64,000 bases of DNA, taken from the NCBI RefSeq assembly GCF_014982785.1, contig NZ_JADCKB010000012.1:1-64000 (forward strand), written 5' to 3'. The notes under the pieces were generated by a model. It saw only the letters and a list, made by a program, of their open reading frames with translations. It had not been told where the DNA came from and did no database searches. The DNA is from Ructibacterium gallinarum. GTDB lineage: Bacteria; Bacillota; Clostridia; Monoglobales; Monoglobaceae. The position numbers and the translations under genes were made by a program. The stretch's first letter is position 1. Each line of letters begins with the position of its first letter. Shown one piece after another: positions 26,557-35,717 of the stretch.

Positions 26557-26809
26557 AACAATAATAAAACATTTTTTATAAATTTCATTGCAAAGTCCTT
26601 GTTTAATACCAAAGGGAACAAGAGTTTGCGTAAGTATTGATCTTGATTTGATAATTTTACATTTTTGCTGATTATAATTTTAAGCGGCACCACGGCGACA
26701 AAGTAAACCGGATAGAAAAAAGTGGGTATAATATTTTTTGTATAAGAAGATAAGAAGAGAATCTATCTTTGATTTAGTAAGAAAAACCATATTTTCAAAA
26801 GATTATCGC
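26557..26809. other. AT-rich intergenic region before the carbohydrate locus
   Basis: No gene is visible in this very AT-rich stretch. It contains several TATAAT-like words (for example near 26657 and 26727), so additional promoters or operator sites for the two-component system are possible. Confidence 0.4.
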
Positions 26810-26838
26810 TTTACAGCAACAAGAAAAATAATTATAAT
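26810..26838 (+). promoter_or_regulatory. Promoter of the yesN/yesM-like genes
   Basis: TTTACA (26810-26815) and TATAAT (26833-26838) are 17 bases apart, 75 bases before the response-regulator start. The promoter before the ABC importer also begins with TTTACA. Confidence 0.7.
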
Positions 26839-26913
26839 AATAATATGTTGTATTTTGTCAGGTAAGAAAAAAGAATAGAAATCGACCAGAAACCATAAAG
26901 AGAGGTGAAATAT

Positions 26914-28521
26914 ATGTATCAGGTTTTTGTTGTGGATGACGAGCCGTCGGCACGGCTGGGGCTTTGCGAGTATTTTCCCTGGGAGAAATACGGCTGCCGG
27001 GTTGCAGGAGAGGCGGAGGACGGGAAGCAGGCCTGGGAGAAGATACGGGAAGAGAAACCGGATATCGTGCTGACCGATGTGAAAATGCCCAATATGGACG
27101 GGCTGGAGCTGGCGGCATTGATCAGCCGGGAACTGCCGGACACAAAGATTATTTTCATCAGCGGCTACAGCGATGTGCGGTATTTAAAGGAAGCGTTTCA
27201 CGTGGCTGCGGTGGATTATATATTTAAGCCCATCAACCTGAAGGAAGTAGAAAAGGTGATACAAAAGGTCACCGGGAGCTTGGGCGACCGGCAGAAGCAA
27301 AAGGCCATGATTTTGCAGATGGAGACACAGCTGCTGCAAAGCATGCCGTTTTTGAAAGAGAAGTTTTTCATGGCGCTGATACGGGATTCGGATTTTCGTG
27401 AAGAAGAGCTGAAAAAGAAGATGGAATTTTTGAACGTCCGCTTTCCTTCCGGGAATTTATATTATATATTGATTGTTTCGGTGGATTCGGCGGCGGAGGT
27501 GTTCGGCGGAAGGTCGGAACGGGAGTCGCAGCTGCTTTCCTTTGCGGTTTTGAACGTGGTGCAGGAACTGCTGGAGAAATATTTTATTGGGTATAGTTTT
27601 GAGGACAGCAGAGGGGAATATGTGTGCATTGTATGTCCGCGCAGGGGGCAGGAGGAACAGCTGCTGCTTTTGGCGGAGGAGATACGGGAAAATCTGGCGC
27701 AGTTTCTGGAACTGAGCACCACGGTGGGCATAGGCAGCCCGGCGGAGGAACTTTGTGAGCTGCGGCATTCTTACATCAAAGCGGCCCGGGCGGTGGAACA
27801 GCGGCTGTTTATGGGGCAGAACCGCATTATCGTGACGGAAGATGAGGACCGGCCGGAGCAGGACTGGTATCAAATTGATTTTCGGCGGCCGGAGCGGCTG
27901 TCGGACTTTTTGCAAAACGGGGATTACGGATCAGCCAAAAAGGAGATTATGGACTTTTTCGGTGAGATCGGACGGCATCATGAGATGCCCAAGTGGTATA
28001 TCCAGAGCCTTTGTATGAACTTGCTGCTGCTGCCGGATCAGCTTTTGTATGAATACGGCGGCAGGGAGGCGGCCAAGGAGCAGGAGATTCCCCAGGAGAT
28101 TGAGCGGTTTTATAAGATTGAAACGGTGCGGGAGATGGAGCGGTTCATAGCAGACCGGTACCAGGCCGTTTGTTCCTTTTTTGAGGGCCGGCGGAATTCG
28201 AAACAGCGGGCGCTGATCCGGAAGATACAGGAGGTCATACAGGAGCGGTATGCGGAAAATCTCACCATTAATCAGATTGCGGACGAGGTGTATTTCAGTG
28301 CGACCTATCTGAGTTTTTTGTTCAAGCAGGAAACCGGGGAGACCATTAACGATTACATCACCTCGGTGCGGATGGAAAAGGCAAAGGAGATGCTATCCGA
28401 TCCGGCCATAAAGTCCTATGAGGTATGCCGTGCGGTGGGATATCAGGATGCCGGATATTTCAGCAAATTATTCAAAAAGTACACTGGCTGCAGTCCCAGC
28501 CAGTACCGGGAGAAGCTATGA
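26914..28521 (+). CDS. YesN-like response regulator (receiver + AraC HTH)
   Basis: A 535-residue regulator. The receiver domain has VVDDEPSARLGL and the phospho-acceptor Asp55 in VLTDVKMPNMDG, then IIFISGYSDVRYLKEAF. A middle linker domain of about 270 residues follows, and the C-terminal 100 residues are an AraC-type double HTH (LTINQIADEVYFSATYLSFLFKQETGETIND..VGYQDAGYFSKLFKKYTGCSPSQYREKL). It should activate the transport and degradation genes downstream. GAGGTGA precedes ATG 26914; a GTG three codons upstream overlaps that site and is less likely. It overlaps the sensor kinase gene by four bases. Confidence 0.93.
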   Translation: MYQVFVVDDEPSARLGLCEYFPWEKYGCRVAGEAEDGKQAWEKIREEKPDIVLTDVKMPNMDGLELAALISRELPDTKIIFISGYSDVRYLKEAFHVAAVDYIFKPINLKEVEKVIQKVTGSLGDRQKQKAMILQMETQLLQSMPFLKEKFFMALIRDSDFREEELKKKMEFLNVRFPSGNLYYILIVSVDSAAEVFGGRSERESQLLSFAVLNVVQELLEKYFIGYSFEDSRGEYVCIVCPRRGQEEQLLLLAEEIRENLAQFLELSTTVGIGSPAEELCELRHSYIKAARAVEQRLFMGQNRIIVTEDEDRPEQDWYQIDFRRPERLSDFLQNGDYGSAKKEIMDFFGEIGRHHEMPKWYIQSLCMNLLLLPDQLLYEYGGREAAKEQEIPQEIERFYKIETVREMERFIADRYQAVCSFFEGRRNSKQRALIRKIQEVIQERYAENLTINQIADEVYFSATYLSFLFKQETGETINDYITSVRMEKAKEMLSDPAIKSYEVCRAVGYQDAGYFSKLFKKYTGCSPSQYREKL

Positions 28522-30335
28522 AAAAGAAGGGCAAGGAATTTTTGATTGATCTGGACAAATATTTGCATGTGCGCAAGCAGCTGGAAACAGGAAGCGTTTG
28601 GAAGAATGTTCTGGCGGCCTTTTTGCTTTTAGTGATTCTGCCCACCGGGATCATGCTGTCCTGGTACTATCACAAATCGGCCGATGCAGTGGAGCAGGAG
28701 ATGGCGGAAACGGTGTTTAAGACGGTGGAGCAGGCGGCACAGCATATTGATCTGCGGCTTAACAGCGTGAAAGAGATTTCAGACAGTATTTTTATGAACA
28801 CCATGTTCAACCAGGCCTTGACCCAGTCGGGAGAGCAGGGGATCAGTGCGCAGGTGGCGGAGCAGGCGGAGCTGATCCGGAATATCGAGGTGTTTCAGCG
28901 GCGGGAAGATATCCAGCGGATACGGATTTATTATAAGACGCCGAATTTCTACACCGGAGAGCATGTGAATTTCTTTGCGTATGCGGATTTGGAGCAGGAG
29001 CCGTGGCTTGGGCAGATGGAGGAGAACAACGGGGCGGTGACCTGGATCGGCGCACGGGAACAGGCGTATTCTGACGGAACAGAAGAAACGGTTCTGACCT
29101 GCGCCCGGCTGATGAAAAATTCCAGCAATATCAATGAGGTGACAGGAGCGCTGCTGATTGATGTCAAGTATGAGAATTTGTTTCAGGTGCTGGAGGAGAG
29201 CCGGGTCTCGGAGCAGGAACTGCTGTTTTTGTATCACGAAGACGCACCGTGGATGCTGGAAGAGGCTTTGGCAGGCGAAGAAGCCGCACGCAGCAAGCTG
29301 CTGACCATGGAAGAGGGCATTTCCAGGGAAGACGGAAAGTATTATATGATGAAACAGATGGAAGACAGCGGCTGGCGGGTTGGCGTAATCCTGCCGGAAA
29401 AAGCGGTGATGGCAAAGGGAAGGCACAGCAACCAGTTTTTCAGCGTGATTTTTCTGGCCATGCTGTTTTTGCTGTTTATGCTGGTATTTTTTGGGGTGTT
29501 TGGATATCTGGTCATGCGGGTCAGCTGGAGGATCAAGAGGATCGTGCAGAAGCTGGAGCGGGAAGGGATCGAAACCATCGGCAGCCAGAGCACGGGAGAA
29601 AAATCGGAGGTTTCCCTGCTGGAAAATCATATTGATGTGATGATTGCCAAGGCAAAGGATCTGATGCAGGAGGCCTTTGCGGCACGACTGGAGAAGCAGG
29701 AGGCAGAACTGCGGAGCTTGCAGGCGCAGATCAACCCGCATTTTTTGTACAATACGCTGGACAATATCAGCTGGATGGCGGTGCGGGCCAATGCGCCGGA
29801 TATATGCGATATGATCCAGACGCTGTCCCAGTATTTCCGGCTGAGTTTAAGCGGCGGGAAGGATATTGTAACGGTGGAGAACGAGCTGGAGCTTGCCAGG
29901 GTGTATTTGGAGATACAAAACAGCCGGTTCCGGGGTATTTTAGAGTATCATATTGAGGTGCCCGAAACCATGCGCAGCTGTTATATTCCCAAGCTGACCC
30001 TTCAGCCCCTGCTGGAGAATGCGGTAATCCACGGCTTGCAGCCCAAGCCGGACAAGCAGTGGGAACTGCGGATCTGGGGAGAGGAAAAGGAGGACGGATT
30101 CTTTTTCTATGTGCAGGACAACGGGGTAGGCATGCCGGAGGAGACTGCGGCGGTGCTGCCTTTGCAGTCGCCGGCGTCGGAGGGCCGCCATGGATATGGG
30201 GTATACAACGTCAACAAGAGACTGCAGCTGTACTGCGGAGAGAAGTATGGTTTGAAGATCCGGTCGTGGCCGGGAAAAGGGACCTGCGTTTGCGTGGCCT
30301 TTGCCCGGATGGAGAAAGAAACACCAGCTGGCTAA
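28518..30335 (+). CDS. YesM-like sensor histidine kinase
   Basis: A 605-residue membrane kinase. The first membrane helix is VLAAFLLLVILPTGIML (about residues 31-47). A roughly 260-residue extracellular sensor domain comes next, then a second helix near residue 310 (FFSVIFLAMLFLLFMLVFFGVFGYLVM). A HAMP-like linker leads to the His_kinase motif LQAQINPHFLYNTLDNISWMA, with the phosphorylated His near residue 408. The ATPase domain shows LQPLLENAVIHG, DNGVGMP and GYGVYNVNKRL. It likely senses an extracellular saccharide. It starts within the regulator stop codon (ATGA). Confidence 0.93.
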   Translation: MKKKGKEFLIDLDKYLHVRKQLETGSVWKNVLAAFLLLVILPTGIMLSWYYHKSADAVEQEMAETVFKTVEQAAQHIDLRLNSVKEISDSIFMNTMFNQALTQSGEQGISAQVAEQAELIRNIEVFQRREDIQRIRIYYKTPNFYTGEHVNFFAYADLEQEPWLGQMEENNGAVTWIGAREQAYSDGTEETVLTCARLMKNSSNINEVTGALLIDVKYENLFQVLEESRVSEQELLFLYHEDAPWMLEEALAGEEAARSKLLTMEEGISREDGKYYMMKQMEDSGWRVGVILPEKAVMAKGRHSNQFFSVIFLAMLFLLFMLVFFGVFGYLVMRVSWRIKRIVQKLEREGIETIGSQSTGEKSEVSLLENHIDVMIAKAKDLMQEAFAARLEKQEAELRSLQAQINPHFLYNTLDNISWMAVRANAPDICDMIQTLSQYFRLSLSGGKDIVTVENELELARVYLEIQNSRFRGILEYHIEVPETMRSCYIPKLTLQPLLENAVIHGLQPKPDKQWELRIWGEEKEDGFFFYVQDNGVGMPEETAAVLPLQSPASEGRHGYGVYNVNKRLQLYCGEKYGLKIRSWPGKGTCVCVAFARMEKETPAG

Positions 30336-30346
30336 AAGTTGGCAGA

Positions 30347-30376
30347 AAGCCCGGTGCAGGCCGGGCTTGTTTTTTT
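30347..30376 (+). terminator. Terminator of the two-component genes
   Basis: An 8-bp stem AAGCCCGG / CCGGGCTT is followed by a run of seven T, 11 bases past the kinase stop. It separates regulator and transporter transcription. Confidence 0.92.
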
Positions 30377-30426
30377 CTCCGGCGGGAAAAACGAAAAGAA
30401 ACACAAGGAATCGTAGTTCTGTCATC

Positions 30427-30456
30427 TTTACAGAGAAGCGGGGAGACATTTATAAT
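30427..30456 (+). promoter_or_regulatory. Promoter of the ABC importer / lyase operon
   Basis: TTTACA (30427-30432) and TATAAT (30451-30456) are 18 bases apart, 57 bases before the first permease gene. The AraC-type regulator would be expected to bind near the -35 box. Confidence 0.7.
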
Positions 30457-30512
30457 AAAGGAAGAAAAAAGACAGCAGGAAATGCAGTATACTGGGAGGA
30501 GAGAGGTAGATT

Positions 30513-31478
30513 ATGAAAGCGGCAGCAACTGCGCCGGCGAGGCGCACGGATACAAAGATAGGCAAGCGGCAGCAGCCAAAATGTCTCAAGTGTCTCAAGC
30601 GGTATCCGGATTTGTATCTCATGATGATACCGGGCCTGGCATTTTTGATTTTGTTTAAGTATGTGCCAATGTACGGGCTGACCATAGCGTTTCAGGATTT
30701 CAATATTTTTGCGGGAATCACCGGAAGCCCGTGGGTGGGCTGGGCGAATTTTGAAAAATTGATTGGAAGCAGTGAATTTTATCAGGTTTTCACCAATACA
30801 TTGCTGATCAGCGTTTACAAGCTGATTTTTCAGTTCCCGGTGCCCATCTTGTTTGCGGTTTTGCTGAACGAGATGAAGAATATGCTGGCAAAGCGGACCA
30901 TACAGACGGTGATCTACCTGCCTCACTTTTTGTCCTGGGTGGTGGTTAGCGGACTGTTTACCAGCATTTTGTCCACCCCAAGCGGTCTGCTGAACCAGAT
31001 CATCACAGCGCTGGGCGGCGAACCGATTGCTTTTATGATGGAAAAGAGCTTTTTCCGTTCGGTGGTGGTCACCTCCACCATATGGAAGGATGCGGGATAC
31101 GGAGCCATTGTATACATAGCGGCAATCACCGGCATAGACCAGGAAATTTATGAGGCGGCACGGGTAGACGGAGCCGGTAGGATCCGGCAGATCATTCACA
31201 TCACCATTCCGGGGCTGTCCTCTACCATTGTGCTGATGTTCATTCTGCGGTTGGGGCAGATCCTCAACGCAGGGACGGAACAGATTTTGATGATGTACAA
31301 CCCGGTGGTCTATGAGGTAGGTGACGTAATTGGCACCTATGTTTACCGGATGGGTATTGGAAAGATGGATTACAGCTTTTCCACGGCAGTAGGGCTGTTT
31401 GAATCGGTGGTTGGGTTCCTGCTGCTTATGAGCGGTAACTTCCTTTGCCGGAAGCTGGTCAACCGCAGCATTTGGTAA
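30513..31478 (+). CDS. LplB-like ABC sugar permease
   Basis: A 321-residue inner-membrane permease with six helices, of the type that pairs with YtcP and large lipoprotein binding proteins for oligosaccharide uptake. It shows the FKYVPMYGLTIAFQDFN start and the EAA-type cytoplasmic loop EIYEAARVDGAGRIRQIIHITIPGL that contacts the ATPase. The N-terminus is basic and poorly conserved. No ATPase gene is in the locus, so a shared MsmX-like ATPase encoded elsewhere probably energises it. GGAGGAGAGAGG precedes the ATG. Confidence 0.93.
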   Translation: MKAAATAPARRTDTKIGKRQQPKCLKCLKRYPDLYLMMIPGLAFLILFKYVPMYGLTIAFQDFNIFAGITGSPWVGWANFEKLIGSSEFYQVFTNTLLISVYKLIFQFPVPILFAVLLNEMKNMLAKRTIQTVIYLPHFLSWVVVSGLFTSILSTPSGLLNQIITALGGEPIAFMMEKSFFRSVVVTSTIWKDAGYGAIVYIAAITGIDQEIYEAARVDGAGRIRQIIHITIPGLSSTIVLMFILRLGQILNAGTEQILMMYNPVVYEVGDVIGTYVYRMGIGKMDYSFSTAVGLFESVVGFLLLMSGNFLCRKLVNRSIW

Positions 31479-31505
31479 AACAGCAGAAAGGAGCGGCAGA
31501 GCAAG

Positions 31506-32384
31506 ATGAAAATAAGAAAAACAGCCGAGGATATTTTGATTGATGTGATCAGCTATGCGGTGATGGGTTTGTTTGGACTGATCACCCTGATCCCGTTTTT
31601 GAATATCATTGCAAAGACCTTCAGCGAGGACTGGGCGGTGGTTTCGGGCAAGGTAGGGATTCTGCCCATAGGTTTTCAGCTGGACAGTTTGGAGTATGTG
31701 ATTACCAGCAGTCGGTTTTTGACCTCCTTTTTGGTATCGGTAATCATCACGGTGGCGGGGACGGCTTTGAGCATTTTGCTGATCTGTGTCACGGCATATC
31801 CGCTGTCCAAAAAGAAGCTGTGGGGTGTCAAGGGCGTGATGATTCTGTACGTCTTTACCATGATGTTTTCCGGCGGTATGATCCCCAATTACCTGCTGAT
31901 CAAGAATCTGGGCATCTATAACACGCTGTGGTCGGTGATTCTGCCGGGAATGATCAACGTGTTCAACTTGATGATTGTGAAGAACTATTTCGAAAGCATA
32001 CCGGAAAGTGTAGAGGAATCGGCCATGATGGACGGGGCCAGCCACACCCGGGTGCTGTTTACCATTGTACTGCCGCTGGCGGTGCCGACCATTGCCACCA
32101 TTACGCTGTTTACGGCAGTCAATTACTGGAACAACTACATGGGGCCCATGCTGTACATCAACGAGCCGGGGCTCAAGCCGCTGCAGCTTTATCTTCGGGA
32201 GATCATTCTGGAGCAGAGCGATGCGGTGCTTTCGTCCCAGAGTGTGGATGACCAGCTCAACATTTCCAGCGAAGGGGTGCGGTCGGCAACGATTATTGCG
32301 TCCACCCTTCCGATTTTGCTGGTATATCCATTTATCCAAAAATATTTTATCAAGGGAATTATGATTGGTTCGGTAAAGGGCTGA
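31506..32384 (+). CDS. YtcP-like ABC sugar permease
   Basis: A 292-residue permease, partner of the preceding gene. It has six membrane helices and the EAA loop SVEESAMMDGASHTRVLFTIVLPLAVP. The N-terminal segment SYAVMGLFGLITLIPFLNIIAKTFSEDWAV and the C-terminal LLVYPFIQKYFIKGIMIGSVKG are typical of carbohydrate permeases of the MalG/YtcP type. GAAAGGAG lies upstream of the ATG. The gap to the preceding gene is 27 bases. Confidence 0.93.
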   Translation: MKIRKTAEDILIDVISYAVMGLFGLITLIPFLNIIAKTFSEDWAVVSGKVGILPIGFQLDSLEYVITSSRFLTSFLVSVIITVAGTALSILLICVTAYPLSKKKLWGVKGVMILYVFTMMFSGGMIPNYLLIKNLGIYNTLWSVILPGMINVFNLMIVKNYFESIPESVEESAMMDGASHTRVLFTIVLPLAVPTIATITLFTAVNYWNNYMGPMLYINEPGLKPLQLYLREIILEQSDAVLSSQSVDDQLNISSEGVRSATIIASTLPILLVYPFIQKYFIKGIMIGSVKG

Positions 32385-32425
32385 TCGAAAAAACAGGCCG
32401 CAGCATGCGGAGAAGGGAGCTTATT

Positions 32426-33934
32426 ATGCAGAAAAGAACAAAAATGTGGGTTGGAGTTTTGGCAGGCGTGCTGGTGCTGGGCGCATTGACCGGCTGCGGG
32501 CAGGAGCAGAGCACAGAGGGCAGTGCCAAACCGGAGCTGAAGGTATTGATGAATTATATGAAAGAGGATCCCAACACCTATCCGGTGGCAAAGGATCTGG
32601 AAGAGGCAACGGGCTATTCGGTCAAGTATTACACCCTGCCCCAGGACAAACCGGAGGAAAAGCTGAATTTGATCATGGCCTCCAACGAGGCGTATGATAT
32701 TATCATCACCACCAATAACCTGCGGGTCAGCTGGGCGGATTATGCCAAAAAAGGCGCCCTTTTGGAGCTGGACTCCCTGGTGGATCAGTACGGCACCAAT
32801 ATGAAAAAGGTGATGAAGCCGGAATCCTTTGATCTGATGCGGATGGACGGAAAGCTGTACGGCATTCCGGTGCCGAAAATCAAAATCGGCAAATCCCTCA
32901 ACTATACCTCCATGCTGGTGACCCGGTCGGATATGCTGGAAAAATCCGGCGCCAAGTATCCGGAAACGCTGGACGAGTTTACGGCTATGCTGCGGGCCAT
33001 GCAGACAGCCGGTGCAGACGGGGAGACCATTGCGCCGCTGTGCATCAAGCAGGCCATTGAGCTGCCGGGCATTGTGGGCGCCTTTGGGGTGCCCAATCCC
33101 TGGAACGAGGTGGACGGAAAGCTGGTCAACCGGGCGGAAGACCCAAGGTATCTGGAATATATTAAATACATGAAGAGCCTGTATGAAGAAGGCCTGCTGG
33201 ACCGGGAATTTCCGGTGAACAAATCGGCAACGCTGACCGAGAAATTTTCCAGCGGCAGAGCGGCCATCATACCCATTACCTATTCAGAGGCGGGTACCAT
33301 CAGCGATGCGCTGGAAAAGACCAGCCCGGGGGCAGAACTGACCTTTTTGGATGCGGTGACAGGTGCAAACGGTGAAAAGGGGATCGGCACAGGCGAGTCC
33401 TCTCTGGACAGACTGGTGTTCATTCCCAAGACGGCAGAGCATCCGGAAGATGCGGTGAAGTATATGGACGCCAAACTGGATGAGGAGACCTTTAAGCTGG
33501 TTGCCATTGGCCGGGAAGGAGAACATTATACGGTAGAAAACGGAGAATACTTCCCCATTTCTCCCAAGTTTTTTGACGAAAGAGGTTCGGCCAACAACTA
33601 TCTGACCGGTATCAATGAAGAGACTTATCCGCAGTACTGGCAGACCAGAGTGAGAAAGGACCAGGCGGTATATGACGCCTATGCGTATATGTCGCTGGAT
33701 GACGAGCGTCTGGAGGACGCAGTGGCCAATCCGGCTTTGGATGCGCCGGTATTTGACAGCGATAAATATGTCAAGATTGTCAACCAGATGGCCAACGACT
33801 ATTTCATCAAGGTCATTGCAGGAGAAGAGGATCTGGAGAGCAGCTACGACGAATTTTTGGAGAATTGGAGACAGGAGGGCGGCGCAGCCATATCCCAGGA
33901 TCTGAACAACTGGTATCAAAACAAGGCAAAGTAA
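32426..33934 (+). CDS. Extracellular solute-binding lipoprotein (LipO/YtcQ-like)
   Basis: A 502-residue lipoprotein that delivers an oligosaccharide to the two permeases. The signal peptide ends in the lipobox LTGCGQ (VLAGVLVLGALTGC), so the Cys near residue 23 is lipidated. The mature part has a type I/II binding fold with NLIMASNEAYDIIITTNN, DLMRMDGKLYGIPVPK and C-terminal YDEFLENWRQEGG. An upstream ATG at 32405 exists, but the GAAGGGA site favours 32426. It is followed after 19 bases by the first secreted modular protein. Confidence 0.93.
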   Translation: MQKRTKMWVGVLAGVLVLGALTGCGQEQSTEGSAKPELKVLMNYMKEDPNTYPVAKDLEEATGYSVKYYTLPQDKPEEKLNLIMASNEAYDIIITTNNLRVSWADYAKKGALLELDSLVDQYGTNMKKVMKPESFDLMRMDGKLYGIPVPKIKIGKSLNYTSMLVTRSDMLEKSGAKYPETLDEFTAMLRAMQTAGADGETIAPLCIKQAIELPGIVGAFGVPNPWNEVDGKLVNRAEDPRYLEYIKYMKSLYEEGLLDREFPVNKSATLTEKFSSGRAAIIPITYSEAGTISDALEKTSPGAELTFLDAVTGANGEKGIGTGESSLDRLVFIPKTAEHPEDAVKYMDAKLDEETFKLVAIGREGEHYTVENGEYFPISPKFFDERGSANNYLTGINEETYPQYWQTRVRKDQAVYDAYAYMSLDDERLEDAVANPALDAPVFDSDKYVKIVNQMANDYFIKVIAGEEDLESSYDEFLENWRQEGGAAISQDLNNWYQNKAK

Positions 33935-33953
33935 AAAAGGGGGACAAGGAAAG

Positions 33954-35663
33954 ATGAAAAAGCTCAGGAACAGCTGTGCGGCGGTATTGCTGGGGATCAT
34001 GGTGCTGTGCACCGGGATATCTGCGGCGGCAGAGGAGCAGGTGATTGTAGAGGATGACTGCAACGATTTCACAAATCCCGCCATATACAATCTGACAGAC
34101 GGCAAGGTGGCCAATATGAAAACGGCAGACAGCGCCATGAACTTCAACAAATTTTCAGACGGGACCTATGCCTCGGTTACGGACGGCAGAATGATCAAGG
34201 AAGCGGATCAGAATGCGGCCTCAGAGGACAAATCCACCTATATCATCTATTATGCGCAGGAGGCCATGGCCAGTTTTCATGTGGAGACCTACTACTGCAA
34301 AAAAGGCGGAACCACAGCCAACGATATGTCCTTTGCGGCCTCGTCAGACGGCGTGAATTTTACCCCCATCCCCAAGGCGGACGTGACCAAAACCGTGGCA
34401 GAGACCACCATTGACGGTCAGGTGTATAATGAGGACAACTGGGCGGATTATTTTTGGCGGCAGGTAAATTTTGACTTTAATTTGCTGCCCCAGAACACCC
34501 ATTATCTGAAGATCAGCTTTGGCGCCAAGAGCTCCAAAGGGGCATATTATGACCTTGCCATTTCCAAGGTACAGATTTTTGCTGCTGCGGGAATCGACAC
34601 ACGGTATCTGGAGGAAGCGCTGAAAGAGACGGGAGCCTTGCTGGAGGAACAGAAGGACAACTGCGGTGACGGAGACCTGCAGTATCCGGAATCGGCCTAT
34701 CAGGCGCTGCAGCAGGCGTATGCAGAGGCAGAAGCGGTATTGAAAAATTCGGACGCAGACCAAACGATGATTGATCAGGCGGCTGCGACGCTGACAGAGC
34801 AGACGGAGATTTTTTTGCAGTTGCAAAACCACCTGCTGCCCCTGGTGGATGAGTGTGAGAATTTTGACCTGCTGCTGTCATATACGGCAGACAACCTGCA
34901 GATTTCCACCAGCGACATTACCCTGGGGGACAGAAATCGCTTTGCCCGTCTGAAAGAGGGCAGTGCAGAGCTGGTATACCGGGTCACAGAGGACGTGGCA
35001 TTTATCGAGCTGGAAGCGGCCGTCCGCAGGAATCAGGCAGAGATTGATGCGGGCGTGATGGCGGAGGATATGAAGATTTTTGTTTCGGCAGACGGACAGC
35101 AGTACACAGAGCTACCGGCAGATACTGTGACGGTGCGCTCCATAGACGGAGGCTATTTTGACGACTGGGTCAAGGACACCTGGCGGCGGGTGCGGTATAC
35201 GGTATTTGATGTGCCGGCCGGAACCCGGTATGTAAAAATTGTCTTTGGCGCTGCGTCAGAAGAGGGCGTTTACTGGGAGAACCATCTGATGAAGGTGACC
35301 CTGGACCGGGAAAAGCGGGACAGCTTTTTGCGGGGGCTTTCCCTTTGGAAGACAGAAGAAAGCGGCGGCGTTGCGGTGACAGACCAGATCCAGCTGCAAG
35401 CGGGCGGCAGTTTTGTACTCACCGGAAATTTGACGGTGGATCCTGCTGCGGCAGAGAGCGTAATGCTTTTGGCGGCGGTGATGGACGGAGACCAGTGCTG
35501 CGGGGTCACCATGCTCAGGACGGATGAGAACGGAAGATTTGATTTTCGGGAAGAAAACGCAATCCAGGTGCCGGCAGGGCTGCATACGCCCAATATCCGG
35601 GTATTTCTCTGGGACGGAGAGATGCAGCTGCGGCCGGTTGCTGCGGATTTGTATGTATTTTAA
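33954..35663 (+). CDS. Secreted protein with two beta-sandwich (CBM-like) modules and a FIVAR-like segment
   Basis: A 569-residue exported protein with signal peptide (SCAAVLLGIMVLCTGISAAA). Two related modules of about 150 residues (about 25-205 and 300-440) share a pattern of SxDGxxFTP.., W-R-x-V-x-F/Y and G-T-x-Y-x-K-I-x-F-G-A followed by a final strand. The first is followed by a helical FIVAR-like stretch (YPESAYQALQQAYAEAEAVLKNSDADQ). The last about 125 residues look Ig-like. The same two-part unit occurs twice in the lyase-like protein at 38378-42745. Carbohydrate binding is inferred from context; no catalytic motif is seen. There is no SLH anchor here. Confidence 0.72.
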   Translation: MKKLRNSCAAVLLGIMVLCTGISAAAEEQVIVEDDCNDFTNPAIYNLTDGKVANMKTADSAMNFNKFSDGTYASVTDGRMIKEADQNAASEDKSTYIIYYAQEAMASFHVETYYCKKGGTTANDMSFAASSDGVNFTPIPKADVTKTVAETTIDGQVYNEDNWADYFWRQVNFDFNLLPQNTHYLKISFGAKSSKGAYYDLAISKVQIFAAAGIDTRYLEEALKETGALLEEQKDNCGDGDLQYPESAYQALQQAYAEAEAVLKNSDADQTMIDQAAATLTEQTEIFLQLQNHLLPLVDECENFDLLLSYTADNLQISTSDITLGDRNRFARLKEGSAELVYRVTEDVAFIELEAAVRRNQAEIDAGVMAEDMKIFVSADGQQYTELPADTVTVRSIDGGYFDDWVKDTWRRVRYTVFDVPAGTRYVKIVFGAASEEGVYWENHLMKVTLDREKRDSFLRGLSLWKTEESGGVAVTDQIQLQAGGSFVLTGNLTVDPAAAESVMLLAAVMDGDQCCGVTMLRTDENGRFDFREENAIQVPAGLHTPNIRVFLWDGEMQLRPVAADLYVF

Positions 35664-35717
35664 TCAGCGGCCGTGACAGCTTTGTCTGCACGGCCAAGAG
35701 GGAGAAAGGAGCGGCAT

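Noticed and set aside
30450-32339. 629-codon minus-strand frame opposite the permease genes
   Set aside because: His- and Gln-rich shadow produced by GC-rich third positions of the permeases; no start signal.
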